Source: Pseudoxanthomonas sp. JBR18 (GTDB taxonomy: Bacteria; Pseudomonadota; Gammaproteobacteria; Xanthomonadales; Xanthomonadaceae). From it: a stretch of 64,000 nt of DNA. The notes beneath the pieces were generated by a model. That model was given only the letters and a program-made list of their open reading frames with translations, made no database searches and was not told where the DNA came from. Shown one piece after another: positions 1-7,911 of this stretch. Within the stretch, counting starts at the first letter, position 1; each line of letters opens with the position of its first letter. A program made the position numbers and the translations under genes. Location: assembly GCF_028198165.1 (NCBI RefSeq), contig NZ_CP116339.1:3851001-3915000 (forward strand), written 5' to 3'.

Positions 1-1043
1 TGCTTCAGGTACTCCGGATCAATGCTGCGTAGTTCGAAGGCACGATCGCGCGCCTCTTGAGCCTGCCTCTTCTCGGTGGTTGCACGTTTCAGGTCCAGCC
101 CGGCTTTTTCCAGCTGGCGCGCCACTTCTGCGGCCTTCTCCTGCTGTTCGCTCAGCGCTTCACCGATGCGCTCCGTTTCGTATGCCGCACGCAATGCATC
201 CAGGTTGGTGTGGATGGTGCGTTCGCGCTTCACCTGTACGTATTTGTCGACCACCACACCGGCCCGCTCAATGCGATCGATCAGGCGACGGATCATCTCG
301 CGCACTTCGCGGAACTGTTCCAGCCGCGTTCGGAACGCCTTCACGTTGGTCAGGCGCTGCTCGATCAAATGCTGGCGCAAGGTCTCGTTGAGATCGTCCA
401 CGTCCTTGTTGAGCTTGAGCGAGCGTGCGAAAGCCGAGCGAATGGCGCGCGTGTTGGGACGCTCGCCGGGCGAAGCCAGATGGCCAACGAAAAGCTGGCG
501 CAGAAAGTCTTCACGGTTCTGGGTGAAAACCGGCGTGGTGCCGACCAGCGTGCAGGCGTCCTTGGCAACATGCTGGAACTTACGCCAAGGCAGGATGGTT
601 TCCCGGTCGGCCTCGGGATCCATATGGTCCCGGGTGGCCAGCGCCACACCCGGCAGGATGTAGAGACTGTTGAAGGTGTGATCCGGGTCGCCGACGCTGG
701 CCGAGAGCGATACCCCCGCCGTGACCGGCACGCCCGTTTCCGGATCGCGGAATACCAAGTTGATGTATGTGTTGGCCGAGGGGCGGCAGCGTTCGGCATC
801 GCTTTGCCCGTACACACCCAGGCAATACTCGCGCAAGCTGCGGGCGCGCTTCTTGCTCTCACCGGAGGCGTTGAAGTGGGTCCTGTTGCTGTCGGCAGCC
901 AGCAGCACGATCTGGAAGGCATCCAGCAACGCGGTCTTGCCGGTGCCGTTCGGTCCGAGAAAGGCGGTATTGCCGCCCAGCTGCAGATCCTCTCGCTCGT
1001 ACAGGAAGTACTGCACCAACCCCAGCGACTCAAGCTGTTTCAT
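1..1043 (-). CDS. jetC: Wadjet SMC-like ATPase JetC, N-terminal part
   Basis: This is the N-terminal 347 codons of a MukB/SMC-type ATPase; the gene runs off the left edge. It begins MKQLESLGLVQYFLYE and has a Walker A motif GPNGTGKT at about residues 30-37, as in JetC proteins of Wadjet systems. A coiled-coil stretch rich in charged residues appears toward the window edge. In Wadjet, JetA, JetB and JetC form an SMC complex that extrudes plasmid DNA, which JetD then cuts. The ATG at 1043 overlaps the end of jetB by 14 bases, so the genes are co-translated. The ATPase C-terminal half and jetD cannot be seen here. Family assignment rests on gene order and the Walker motif. Confidence 0.85.
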   Translation of the reverse strand, partial: MKQLESLGLVQYFLYEREDLQLGGNTAFLGPNGTGKTALLDAFQIVLLAADSNRTHFNASGESKKRARSLREYCLGVYGQSDAERCRPSANTYINLVFRDPETGVPVTAGVSLSASVGDPDHTFNSLYILPGVALATRDHMDPEADRETILPWRKFQHVAKDACTLVGTTPVFTQNREDFLRQLFVGHLASPGERPNTRAIRSAFARSLKLNKDVDDLNETLRQHLIEQRLTNVKAFRTRLEQFREVREMIRRLIDRIERAGVVVDKYVQVKRERTIHTNLDALRAAYETERIGEALSEQQEKAAEVARQLEKAGLDLKRATTEKRQAQEARDRAFELRSIDPEYLK

Positions 1044-1629
1044 CGGATGCGTCCTCTTCCGGTGCATTGGCATGTGCGGCCAGTTGCAGCAGGGCGGCTT
1101 CGCCCAACACGTCGACGATGCCGGGGCGGATCACCACCTGCTGACGCTGCTCGTCATGCGTGTCCTCCAGGCGGGCGATGCCGTAACGCTTCATCGCCTG
1201 CAATTGCTCGTTGAGCGCAGAACTGGCTGGCAGTTCGCGGTTGAGGAGATCCTTGTAGGCGCGCTCCAGCTCGATCATGTCGACGAAGGCCTCACCACCG
1301 ACGATCTCGGCAACATGCATCTTGTCGTCGTACAGGCGGCGCAACACCAGCGCCAGTCGTGTTTCAGAGAGGCGCATCTTGTCGGCAACATACTGGCTGG
1401 GTGTGGCCACCACGTAACCCATATGCGGGTTGTGGGTGATAGTCATGCCGAGCTGGGCGAGCAGGGCGTCGTAGTCCTTGCGGTGCCGGACGATCAACTC
1501 GTACGCGGTGCGGCTGCGCGAATCGCCGGCATAAAGCACGTGCTCCATGACCAGCCGGTAGCCGGCTTTCTGGTAGTCGCTTTCAGCATGGATCTGGCTT
1601 TGGGTGGCCAACCGCTCCCAATGGCTCAT
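1030..1629 (-). CDS. jetB: Wadjet JetB (DUF4194, MukE-like)
   Basis: A 199-aa protein of the DUF4194 family, the MukE-like kleisin-associated winged-helix subunit of Wadjet. It begins MSHWERLATQSQIHAES and has the family features: a segment about an intermediate 'RHRKDYDALLAQLGM' followed by a winged-helix-like core and an acidic tail. Its ATG sits in an ATGA overlap with the stop of jetA, and its end overlaps jetC, so the three genes form one leftward operon. Length matches the family. It would act in the cytoplasm with JetA and JetC in recognising and processing plasmid DNA. Assignment is from sequence character and operon order. Confidence 0.85.
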   Translation of the reverse strand: MSHWERLATQSQIHAESDYQKAGYRLVMEHVLYAGDSRSRTAYELIVRHRKDYDALLAQLGMTITHNPHMGYVVATPSQYVADKMRLSETRLALVLRRLYDDKMHVAEIVGGEAFVDMIELERAYKDLLNRELPASSALNEQLQAMKRYGIARLEDTHDEQRQQVVIRPGIVDVLGEAALLQLAAHANAPEEDASDETA

Positions 1630-3062
1630 CGGACAAGCTCACGCTGGATGTGGAACCGGGGATGTTCGAGATAGGGGTTGGACGTCGTGCCATTGGGCAT
1701 GAACTCGATGCGTACGCTCCTGAGCATTTGTAGTTGCGGATCAGATCGCCGCTGCGATGGCGGACACGCATCATGCGCGGCGATCAGCAGCAGGCGCTGA
1801 TAGCAGCACAGGTCGTTGATTGACTCGATGCCCAGTTCGTCGGAGGTCACCGAGATGCGATCACGCAGGTGACGGCCGACGTAGTTGGCCAGCTTCACTC
1901 TGTCGACCAGGCGGTTGTCAGCCATGCGCTTGCGCAACTGCTCCATGGCCAGTTCCCGCAATGTGGGTGGGCGCTTCTCCACGGCGGTGGCCACCGCTGG
2001 CCTGGTTGCGGTACGGGGCTTCGCCAGCAGCTCCGGCCCCGCGTGCCGGAATCCGGAGGCTGCGGGCAATGCCACGTGGCCTTCATCGAGCTGGTTGGTG
2101 GCCTGCATGGCGCGCGCAAGCAGCTTGTCCAGTTGCTTGGGCGCGCGCATCTTGTATTCGATGAAGGCAATGGCTCGCTGGTTGGCATCGCGGATCTCCT
2201 CATCCAACCGCTGCAACTGTTCGTCCACGTCCTTCAGACGCATCAGCAGGCGGGTGTCGCGCTCGTACAGATACTCCGCGCGGTTACGGTCACCGCCGGC
2301 TTTCTTCTCCTGGTACCAGGCGAGCAAGGCCTCGTGCTGTTTCGCGTCATGCTGGAGCTGCAAGGTCATGGCCACGATCTGCGAACGATGCTGCAGTGGA
2401 TGATCCTTGGTGCGCAGCTCGCTGTAATCGGCAATGAAGATCTTTTCGACGTATTCCTCGAAGAAGCCGCGCACGAACTCGCCTGGCGATGCGAGCTTCA
2501 TCAACGCATCCATCAGATCCTGTACCCGGCAGCCGGTATTGGCAATGTAGGCCATGCACTGCTTGGCCTGCTTGGCAGCTTCGGCATATTGGTCTTGGTC
2601 ACCGCTGAACGCGGCGCGCAGATTCAGGAAAATCGAGCGCACCTTGCTGCCGAGAAATTCGGGCTCGTGTTGCGCGAATTCGCACAACACGGTGTGGAAC
2701 TGGGCGATGACCGGACGCACAGTAACCATCTCTGCCACACCCCGGCGGCGCAGGCTCAGCCAACCCGAATCGACGAGAAAGCGGGCAATGTCATGCGCGC
2801 GGATGGTGATGGGCGTTTCGAGTTCTTCGTCCCATGGGTCGTCGGCGGCCAACAGGGTTTCGATCTGGCGTATGACCACCGGCTTCGGCGCTTCCTCGCC
2901 CGGCGAACGGCCACCATCGCCCCACATCTCGCCGATCAGGCGGCACAGCATGATCCAGTAGCGACGCCCGTTGCTGGCAGCCAACGGACGGAAGAGCTCC
3001 AATGGCAGGCGATCGAACAGTGGGGGGACATCATCTAGTCCTGCCTGAGTGAACGAATTCAT
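1626..3062 (-). CDS. jetA: Wadjet JetA (MukF-like kleisin)
   Basis: A 478-aa protein resembling JetA, the MukF-like kleisin of Wadjet. It has an N-terminal winged-helix-like part ('PLFDRLPLELFRPLA'), a middle 'FFEEYVEKIFIADYSEL' segment typical of the family and a helical C-terminal half. The first possible start is TTG at 3077; I chose the ATG at 3062 because an AAGGA ribosome site lies five bases upstream of it and the protein then begins MNSFTQAGLDD. It is the first gene of the leftward jetABC operon. No obvious damage is seen, so the visible part of the system looks intact. Confidence 0.85.
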   Translation of the reverse strand: MNSFTQAGLDDVPPLFDRLPLELFRPLAASNGRRYWIMLCRLIGEMWGDGGRSPGEEAPKPVVIRQIETLLAADDPWDEELETPITIRAHDIARFLVDSGWLSLRRRGVAEMVTVRPVIAQFHTVLCEFAQHEPEFLGSKVRSIFLNLRAAFSGDQDQYAEAAKQAKQCMAYIANTGCRVQDLMDALMKLASPGEFVRGFFEEYVEKIFIADYSELRTKDHPLQHRSQIVAMTLQLQHDAKQHEALLAWYQEKKAGGDRNRAEYLYERDTRLLMRLKDVDEQLQRLDEEIRDANQRAIAFIEYKMRAPKQLDKLLARAMQATNQLDEGHVALPAASGFRHAGPELLAKPRTATRPAVATAVEKRPPTLRELAMEQLRKRMADNRLVDRVKLANYVGRHLRDRISVTSDELGIESINDLCCYQRLLLIAAHDACPPSQRRSDPQLQMLRSVRIEFMPNGTTSNPYLEHPRFHIQRELVR

Positions 3063-3520
3063 CGCGATCCTTGGCAATCTCCCTTCGCCTCATTCTATAC
3101 GGCCCAGTCTTGAGAACTGAGATTTGCCTCGGTCAAGAGCGGGTGTGGCGGAGCGGGTGGTAAGAAGGGGCAGGGAGGGATAGGGCTGTGGTATCTGGAT
3201 CAGCGACTAGGCTGTGTTATGAAGGGTAGGGAAGGGAAAGATTCAGACCGCGGATTACGCGACCCTTTGCCAATGACCGTAGGGCAGCCTACCACTGTGA
3301 CCAATCCGGTATTCAAGTTAGACCTCCGAATGCCGATGAGAAGCACTTAGCCCTTGGCTTGCGTCGCCTGATGGACTTGGCGCACTACGTGAATCTTGCC
3401 GCGTTCATGGTGTAGAAAATTCCTTGGTGTGAGATGATTCAGTCTGTATAGCCCCGCGGAAAGATTACTGGTTCGTCTGGAAAAAGACCTTTCGGCATCG
3501 GATACATACAAGGAAAGTAA
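3063..3520. other. Intergenic region between jetA and a small gene
   Basis: About 460 bases with no convincing gene. It must hold the jetA promoter on the minus strand and the promoter of the small gene at 3521 on the plus strand. Base composition is visibly lower in GC than the core genes. A short reading stretch just before 3415 ends in a stop and could be the tail of a lost gene, but nothing supports this further. Confidence 0.5.
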
Positions 3521-3742
3521 ATGGCAACGACTAGGAATATCCTCAGCAGCTTCCGCTATGAAGTAGCCAAGGCCGCGCGAACTTGTGACGTCAGTTCAAA
3601 ACACAAAATCGTGGCGGACGAAAAGCACTTTGCTTACGAACCAGTTCCGGGACAGCGCAAAAACATTTGCATGGCATGTGCGCCTGCCATCATTAAAAAA
3701 GCACAAGATTATCTTGCCAAGATTGCCAGCGAGCTCTCTTGA
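3521..3742 (+). CDS. Small Cys-containing hypothetical protein
   Basis: A 73-aa protein with a strong AAGGAAAG ribosome site just upstream of the ATG, so it is probably real. It has a lone Cys near residue 23 and a CMAC pair near residues 50-53 followed by a helical tail; with His or a further ligand this could be a small zinc-binding fold, but that is inference. It lies about 130 bases upstream of a broken ATPase gene in the same direction and may have been its partner. Codon use and the lower GC content differ from the surrounding core genes, which fits transferred DNA. I do not recognise the family. Confidence 0.6.
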   Translation: MATTRNILSSFRYEVAKAARTCDVSSKHKIVADEKHFAYEPVPGQRKNICMACAPAIIKKAQDYLAKIASELS

Positions 3743-3871
3743 GGCGCGAGCGGCCAGGCCCCGCTTCAGTTCCGCCAACGCAATTAGCGCCGACTTTAGC
3801 TCTGACGGCTTGAGAGTCAGTCGACACGACAACCTAAGCCACATGCTTATTGAATTCGTAAGGCAGGGACG

Positions 3872-4561
3872 ATGATTAGATCAATCAGCATAGAGAACGT
3901 CAGGGGGATTAAGAATCAAACGTTTTCCCTTGACATCATCCCCAACAAGCCGTCACTGCTCGTCGCCCCTAACGGGTTTGGCAAAAGCTCACTTGCCGCA
4001 GCTTTTTCGGCGCTCAGAACCAAGCGAATGGAGCTGCCGAAGGAGTAGCATCACCTTGGAGATGAATCGTTAGCTCCCAAGCTAGCCGTGACCGTCAAGC
4101 AAGGTGATCAGACCTTTACCGTGACCACAGATGGCAATAGCAATGCCATTGCCGGCACTTTTGATGTCCACGTGGTTACAAGCAGGCTTCGTGCAAAAGC
4201 AACTAAGCACAATATGGGCAAGTTTACGACCGCAACGGCATCGCTTGAGATCAGCGAGCTCGTATTGGTCCAGACCGTCCCTCTGAAAGTACAACACGTC
4301 TATGATGTGACAGCGATGCGGGGCCGCTTTGGGGTGTCCGGCAAGGCCTTTCGGAATCTCGACAAAGCGCTCGGGAATCCAACATTGGCAGACGGACTGA
4401 TTGATCTCTTTGGCCTGATGGACAAGGTAGAGGGCGTACGGATTCAAAATGACATCCGTGCGATGACCGAAAGAAGAGGTGTGGCGCTAAGCGTTGCACG
4501 GTACAAGATTGCGGAAACTGGGGATACCAGAGCGCGTACGTTGCAGATTGGGGTGCCTTGA
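3872..4561 (+). pseudogene. Broken AAA/SMC-like ATPase gene
   Basis: From the ATG at 3872 the reading gives an RecF/OLD-type ATPase start, MIRSISIENVRGIKNQ, with a Walker A-like APNGFGKSS about 33 residues in. An in-frame TAG at 4046-4048 interrupts it after residue 58; reading continues in the same frame to 4561 for 171 more codons of plausible protein. The TAG may derive from CAG (Gln). The protein then ends without signature, Walker B or H-loop regions, so it is also truncated at its 3' end, where the final 20 or so residues look unrelated. Its intact relatives are likely larger defence-type ATPases. Gene remnant in a defence island; product probably inactive unless the amber codon is suppressed. 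Confidence 0.7.
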
Positions 4562-4740
4562 GTGCAGGCATTGAGGAGGGTTAGCGCGGCCGCTGGGGAC
4601 TGAAGGATGCGGTCAACACATAGCCGCAATTTCAGTGCCAGCCACTCCTTGAGCAGCGCCCATACGAAACTTCGCATAATGTATATTATGTTCAAGCGCT
4701 GGCTGAGGCGACGTGCCCAAATGATGTCGGCATTCCTAAT

Positions 4741-4816
4741 TCGTGTCATTTGGTCCTAGTTCGCGCCCCTCGTTGAATTTAAAGCCTTTTCTAGCTCTCT
4801 ATTGACACGAACTAGG
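4741..4816. repeat. Pair of nested inverted repeats
   Basis: TCGTGTCA at 4741-4748 is the reverse complement of TGACACGA at 4803-4810, and CCTAGTTCG at 4755-4763 is the reverse complement of CGAACTAGG at 4808-4816. On the right the two arms are fused into one 14-mer, while on the left they are separate and in swapped order. It could be a recombination or binding site at the edge of the broken ATPase segment, or chance. No gene is placed here. Confidence 0.3.
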
Positions 4817-4937
4817 CCCTGACCATATCCGCGAATGCCCCGAATCGCTGTCCCGTCAAGCCCATCGGCTACGACATGTGTCTTCGCACAGGGCTGCGCC
4901 CTTGCGTGCGGGCTCGGCTATGACAAAGAATTGCGCT

Positions 4938-5261
4938 ATGAACCGCAATCAAGCTCTCGCAGACGGAATCGAGTTCGATTTGACGCACTTCCACCGTCAC
5001 CGTATGGCTCGCCGCGCTGGGCTGCAGATGCAGCTGCTGCGGGATGCACGAAATGCCCAGACCATTGATGAAGACCGCGTCGCGATGCTCAGGAAAGCTC
5101 TTAGCGAAACTGGTCGGAACAGATTTAATACGGTGCTAACTGTTGAGGAGGTAATCCAACCTCTACGCTGCGGCGTTGAGATCTCCGCAATTGCACTGGC
5201 AGATGCTTACATGGCTGACCCTGTAAACCAACGCCCATGTCAGCCATCTCGAGCCGTGTGA
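4938..5261 (+). CDS. Hypothetical protein, uncertain
   Basis: A possible 107-aa protein beginning MNRNQALADG, with protein-like composition in its middle (helical, charged, few odd residues) and a Pro/Arg tail. No clear ribosome site precedes it; an upstream in-frame ATG at 4920 is an alternative. It stands alone between the broken ATPase and the integrase module and I do not recognise a family. It may be a remnant of a longer gene. About 160 bases after its end (5262-5421) hold nothing I can identify. Confidence 0.3.
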   Translation: MNRNQALADGIEFDLTHFHRHRMARRAGLQMQLLRDARNAQTIDEDRVAMLRKALSETGRNRFNTVLTVEEVIQPLRCGVEISAIALADAYMADPVNQRPCQPSRAV

Positions 5262-5421
5262 CCACACACAAAATGGGGAGGTCACGATAATTTGCCACGC
5301 TTGAGCGCGCGTGCGGCCGTCTTCTTTGCGCCTCCGGTAGTTTATTTCCGCGCTTTCGCCGTACCCGCTGCGGTGTTGCGTGCGGCGCTCATCGAATTTA
5401 ATGAAGAGGAATAGCCAAGAG

Positions 5422-5613
5422 CTATTCGGAGCGTGAGCGCAGGCGGCGCCGGATGATCGCCCTCTGCTTGGGAGTGAACGCGTCAACATGCTGCTGAAGG
5501 AGCTCCAGGATCCGAGCGTGTGCAGCTGCAGTGCGGCGCTCGAGCTCTAACTTCGCTGCGCGCTCAATCGCGCACCAGTCCGGCTGGGCGCCTTGGCCAG
5601 GCTTAATGTTCAC
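5422..5613 (-). CDS. Small protein coupled to the KfrA-like gene
   Basis: A 63-aa basic, helical protein that begins with GTG in a GTGA overlap with the stop of the KfrA-like gene upstream, so the two are translationally coupled. The sequence has a Glu/Arg/Ala-rich amphipathic helix and an Arg-rich C-terminus (RAIIRRRLRSRSE), which would suit nucleic acid or KfrA contact. Its coupling points to a role in the same integrase/KfrA mobility module. No family recognised. Confidence 0.55.
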   Translation of the reverse strand: MNIKPGQGAQPDWCAIERAAKLELERRTAAAHARILELLQQHVDAFTPKQRAIIRRRLRSRSE

Positions 5614-6590
5614 GTGGAGGTCCCCTGCTTTAGACTGCCTTTCTTACGTGCACTTCCTGCTGTCCCACGTGTACTTCGGGGGCGTACCGGCTTAGGGTCC
5701 TCGGCGCGATCTTGGTCGGCACGCTGACGCCATGCAGCTTCCAATGCCGCGGGCAGGTCCCGCAAATTGCCCAGTTGGGCTTCCAGTGCGTCTGCCCTGG
5801 TCTGTTGAACCGTCAATTCCTGACGCATGCTGGCAGCACTGGCCTGGGTGCGCTCAAGGAGTTCGTGATGGTGGCGCTCTGCCCGCGCCGCCTCCTTCTG
5901 GAGTGCCGCCAGCTGCTGCTGCATCTCTCTGGACTCCTGGCGGGCTCGGTCAACCTCGGTATGTGCACGGTCTTCCGTGGCGCGCACATACTGGATCAAC
6001 GTGTCACGTTCAGCTCGCGCGGCGTCCTGTACCTGCCGCAGCTGCACTTGAAGGGAGTCGCGAGCGCCTTCCGCCTCCGAGGCCCGCGCTGCTGCTGCGT
6101 TGCGCTGCTGGCCGAGTTCATCCAGTTGGTGCTGGAGGTGCGCAACGAGCCGTTCGAGTTCGGCGCCACGCGCAGTCGCGAGGCGCTCAGCTTGGAGAGC
6201 CGCTTGAAGGTCGCCTTCCTTCTGGGTCAGCGCTTCACGCATGCCGCGTCGATCATGTTCCAGGTCATGCTGCGCATCGAGCAGGGTGGCGCGATCAGTG
6301 GCGACGGCGTCCTCAGCAAGGGTGCGCGCTTGGTCCAAGGCTAGCGTCCACCACTGCCCTGCCAGGGCAGCGACGGCCTCAGGCACGTTGGCGGTGGCAA
6401 TGCGGGCCTCGCGATTGCTGGCGATGCGATCCCCGAGGCCTTGCCACCAGGTTTCGAGCCACCGCACCACCGTATTTGGAGAGCCGGTGCCCAGATGGGC
6501 TCGGATACGCTCCACCGTGGGGCGTTCCCCGGCGGCAACAAGGGCGTCGGCCGCGCCGTGCACGTCCGCTTCGGTGATGCCTCTAGCCAT
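5610..6590 (-). CDS. KfrA-type DNA-binding coiled-coil protein
   Basis: A 326-aa protein. Residues 1-110 match the KfrA_N DNA-binding domain (plasmid replication region DNA-binding N-terminal domain), seen in 'MARGITEADVHGAADAL' and 'IRAHLGTGSPNTVVRWLE'. Residues about 110-290 are a long Ala/Glu/Arg/Gln heptad coiled coil, and the tail is Lys/Arg-rich. KfrA of plasmids RK2 and R751 is an autoregulated repressor that forms filament-like assemblies. Here the gene is chromosomal and diverges from a tyrosine recombinase, with a perfect-armed palindrome between them that may be its operator. It likely controls the integrase or bridges recombination sites; this is inference. Confidence 0.8.
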   Translation of the reverse strand: MARGITEADVHGAADALVAAGERPTVERIRAHLGTGSPNTVVRWLETWWQGLGDRIASNREARIATANVPEAVAALAGQWWTLALDQARTLAEDAVATDRATLLDAQHDLEHDRRGMREALTQKEGDLQAALQAERLATARGAELERLVAHLQHQLDELGQQRNAAAARASEAEGARDSLQVQLRQVQDAARAERDTLIQYVRATEDRAHTEVDRARQESREMQQQLAALQKEAARAERHHHELLERTQASAASMRQELTVQQTRADALEAQLGNLRDLPAALEAAWRQRADQDRAEDPKPVRPRSTRGTAGSARKKGSLKQGTST

Positions 6591-6630
6591 GGAATTGCCT
6601 CCTGTGTCGGCGCCCTGCCCTGCAATTGAA

Positions 6631-6663
6631 GTACTCGCGATAAGTGATGATTATCGTCAGTAC
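6631..6663. promoter_or_regulatory. Palindrome between kfrA-like and integrase genes
   Basis: A 33-base inverted repeat with outer arms GTACT/AGTAC and inner arms CGATAA/TTATCG around a seven-base centre. It lies in the 104-base gap between two divergent starts, so it is well placed as an operator for the KfrA-like protein or as a binding or core site for the recombinase. AT-rich sequence just to its right would suit the integrase promoter. Confidence 0.55.
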
Positions 6664-6694
6664 ATGCCTTATTTCATAACGCGTATTACATAGT

Positions 6695-7774
6695 ATGAAG
6701 AAAAATAGCACATTGTCCTCCCTGCCGGCGACGGCCACCCATCTGGTACTGCCGGAGCAGCTGGCCCAGCAGGCTGCCGAGGCGGTGCGCGAACTACTCG
6801 CCGAAGCGGCCGCCGCCAACACCACTCGCAGCTACGCCACCGCTCTGCGTTACTGGGCCGGCTGGCACCAGGCCCGTTACGGCGTCGAACTGACCTTGCC
6901 GACGGGCGAGGCCATGGTCATCCAGTTCCTGGTCGACCACATTCAGCGCAAGAACACGACCGGCCTAGTCAGTGAGCTGCCGCCGGCGATTGATCAGGCG
7001 TTGGTGGCCGCCGGCCTCAAGGCCAAAGTCGGGCCGTTGAAGCTGTCGACCGTGGTCCAGCGCGTGGCGGTGCTGTCTACGGCGCACAAGCTCAAGCGCC
7101 TGGCCAACCCGTGCGAGTTGCCCAGTGTCAGGACGCTGCTGAGCCGCGCCCGCCGAGCCTCAGTCAAGCGCGGTGAGCGGCCGACCAAGAAGACCGCCAT
7201 CACACGCCCTGAGCTCGAGGCCATGCTGGCGACCTGTGACGACAGTTTGGAAGGGCTGCGTGATCGTGCCCTACTCTGCTTTGGCTTTGCCAGTGGCGGG
7301 CGGCGGCGCAGCGAGATCGCCGCCGCAGATATGCGGGACCTGCGTAAGGTCGGCGAGGACGGCTACATCTACCGGCTGGAGTATTCCAAGACACAGCAGG
7401 CTGGGGTGAAGGCGGATTCGACGCCGGACAAACCGATCCTGGGGCGCAGTGCTAGGGTGCTCTCCGCCTGGCTCGAAGCTGGGGGGATAACCGAGGGGGC
7501 GATTTTCCGGCGAATCTGGAAGGATCGGGTGGGCCCTGCCCTGCTCCCCGGCTCGGTGGCTGCGATCGTGAAGCGCCGGGCGGCCATGGCGGGGCTGGAG
7601 GGGGACTTTGGTGCTCATAGCTTACGCTCGGGCTTCGTCACGGAGGCGGGCAAGCAAGGCGTGCCATTGCCAGCGGTGATGGCGATGACCGAACATCGCT
7701 CGGTGGCGAGCGTGATTGGGTACTTTCAAGCAGGTGCGGTAGAAGACAATCCAGCGGCTCGCCTGCTGAAGTAG
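6695..7774 (+). CDS. Tyrosine recombinase/integrase
   Basis: A 359-aa site-specific recombinase. An N-terminal SAM-like core-binding domain spans roughly residues 25-160 ('NTTRSYATALRYWAGWH'). The catalytic domain has the full set: Arg at about 205 in GGRRRSE, Lys 232 in YSKTQ, HxxR at 308-311 in AHSLR, His 334 in EHRS and Tyr 343 in IGYFQ. All six conserved positions look intact, so it should be active. It would cut and join DNA at an attachment site, probably moving the adjacent genes. It diverges from the KfrA-like gene and sits just upstream of the four-gene defence-like block. No attachment site duplication could be identified by eye. Confidence 0.9.
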   Translation: MKKNSTLSSLPATATHLVLPEQLAQQAAEAVRELLAEAAAANTTRSYATALRYWAGWHQARYGVELTLPTGEAMVIQFLVDHIQRKNTTGLVSELPPAIDQALVAAGLKAKVGPLKLSTVVQRVAVLSTAHKLKRLANPCELPSVRTLLSRARRASVKRGERPTKKTAITRPELEAMLATCDDSLEGLRDRALLCFGFASGGRRRSEIAAADMRDLRKVGEDGYIYRLEYSKTQQAGVKADSTPDKPILGRSARVLSAWLEAGGITEGAIFRRIWKDRVGPALLPGSVAAIVKRRAAMAGLEGDFGAHSLRSGFVTEAGKQGVPLPAVMAMTEHRSVASVIGYFQAGAVEDNPAARLLK

Positions 7775-7911
7775 TCAAGCACCAATGGCGTCATCGAAGG
7801 AAACACCGTGAAGCTGTTCGTCTCGGGCGTCGACTTCCCGGCTGAGCTGCCGCTTTCTGCGGCAAACGGGGCTCAGTAAGACAACCAGAAGGAAGAAATC
7901 CAGGGGGATGT

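Noticed and set aside
57..1214. Plus-strand reading of 385 codons over jetC
   Set aside because: Antisense to jetC and jetB, with no protein-like motif; the minus-strand reading has a Walker A motif.
1869..3038. Plus-strand reading of 389 codons
   Set aside because: Shadow of jetA.
5163..5489. Minus-strand reading of 108 codons
   Set aside because: Overlaps the 63-aa gene out of frame, lacks a ribosome site, and has an unlikely composition.
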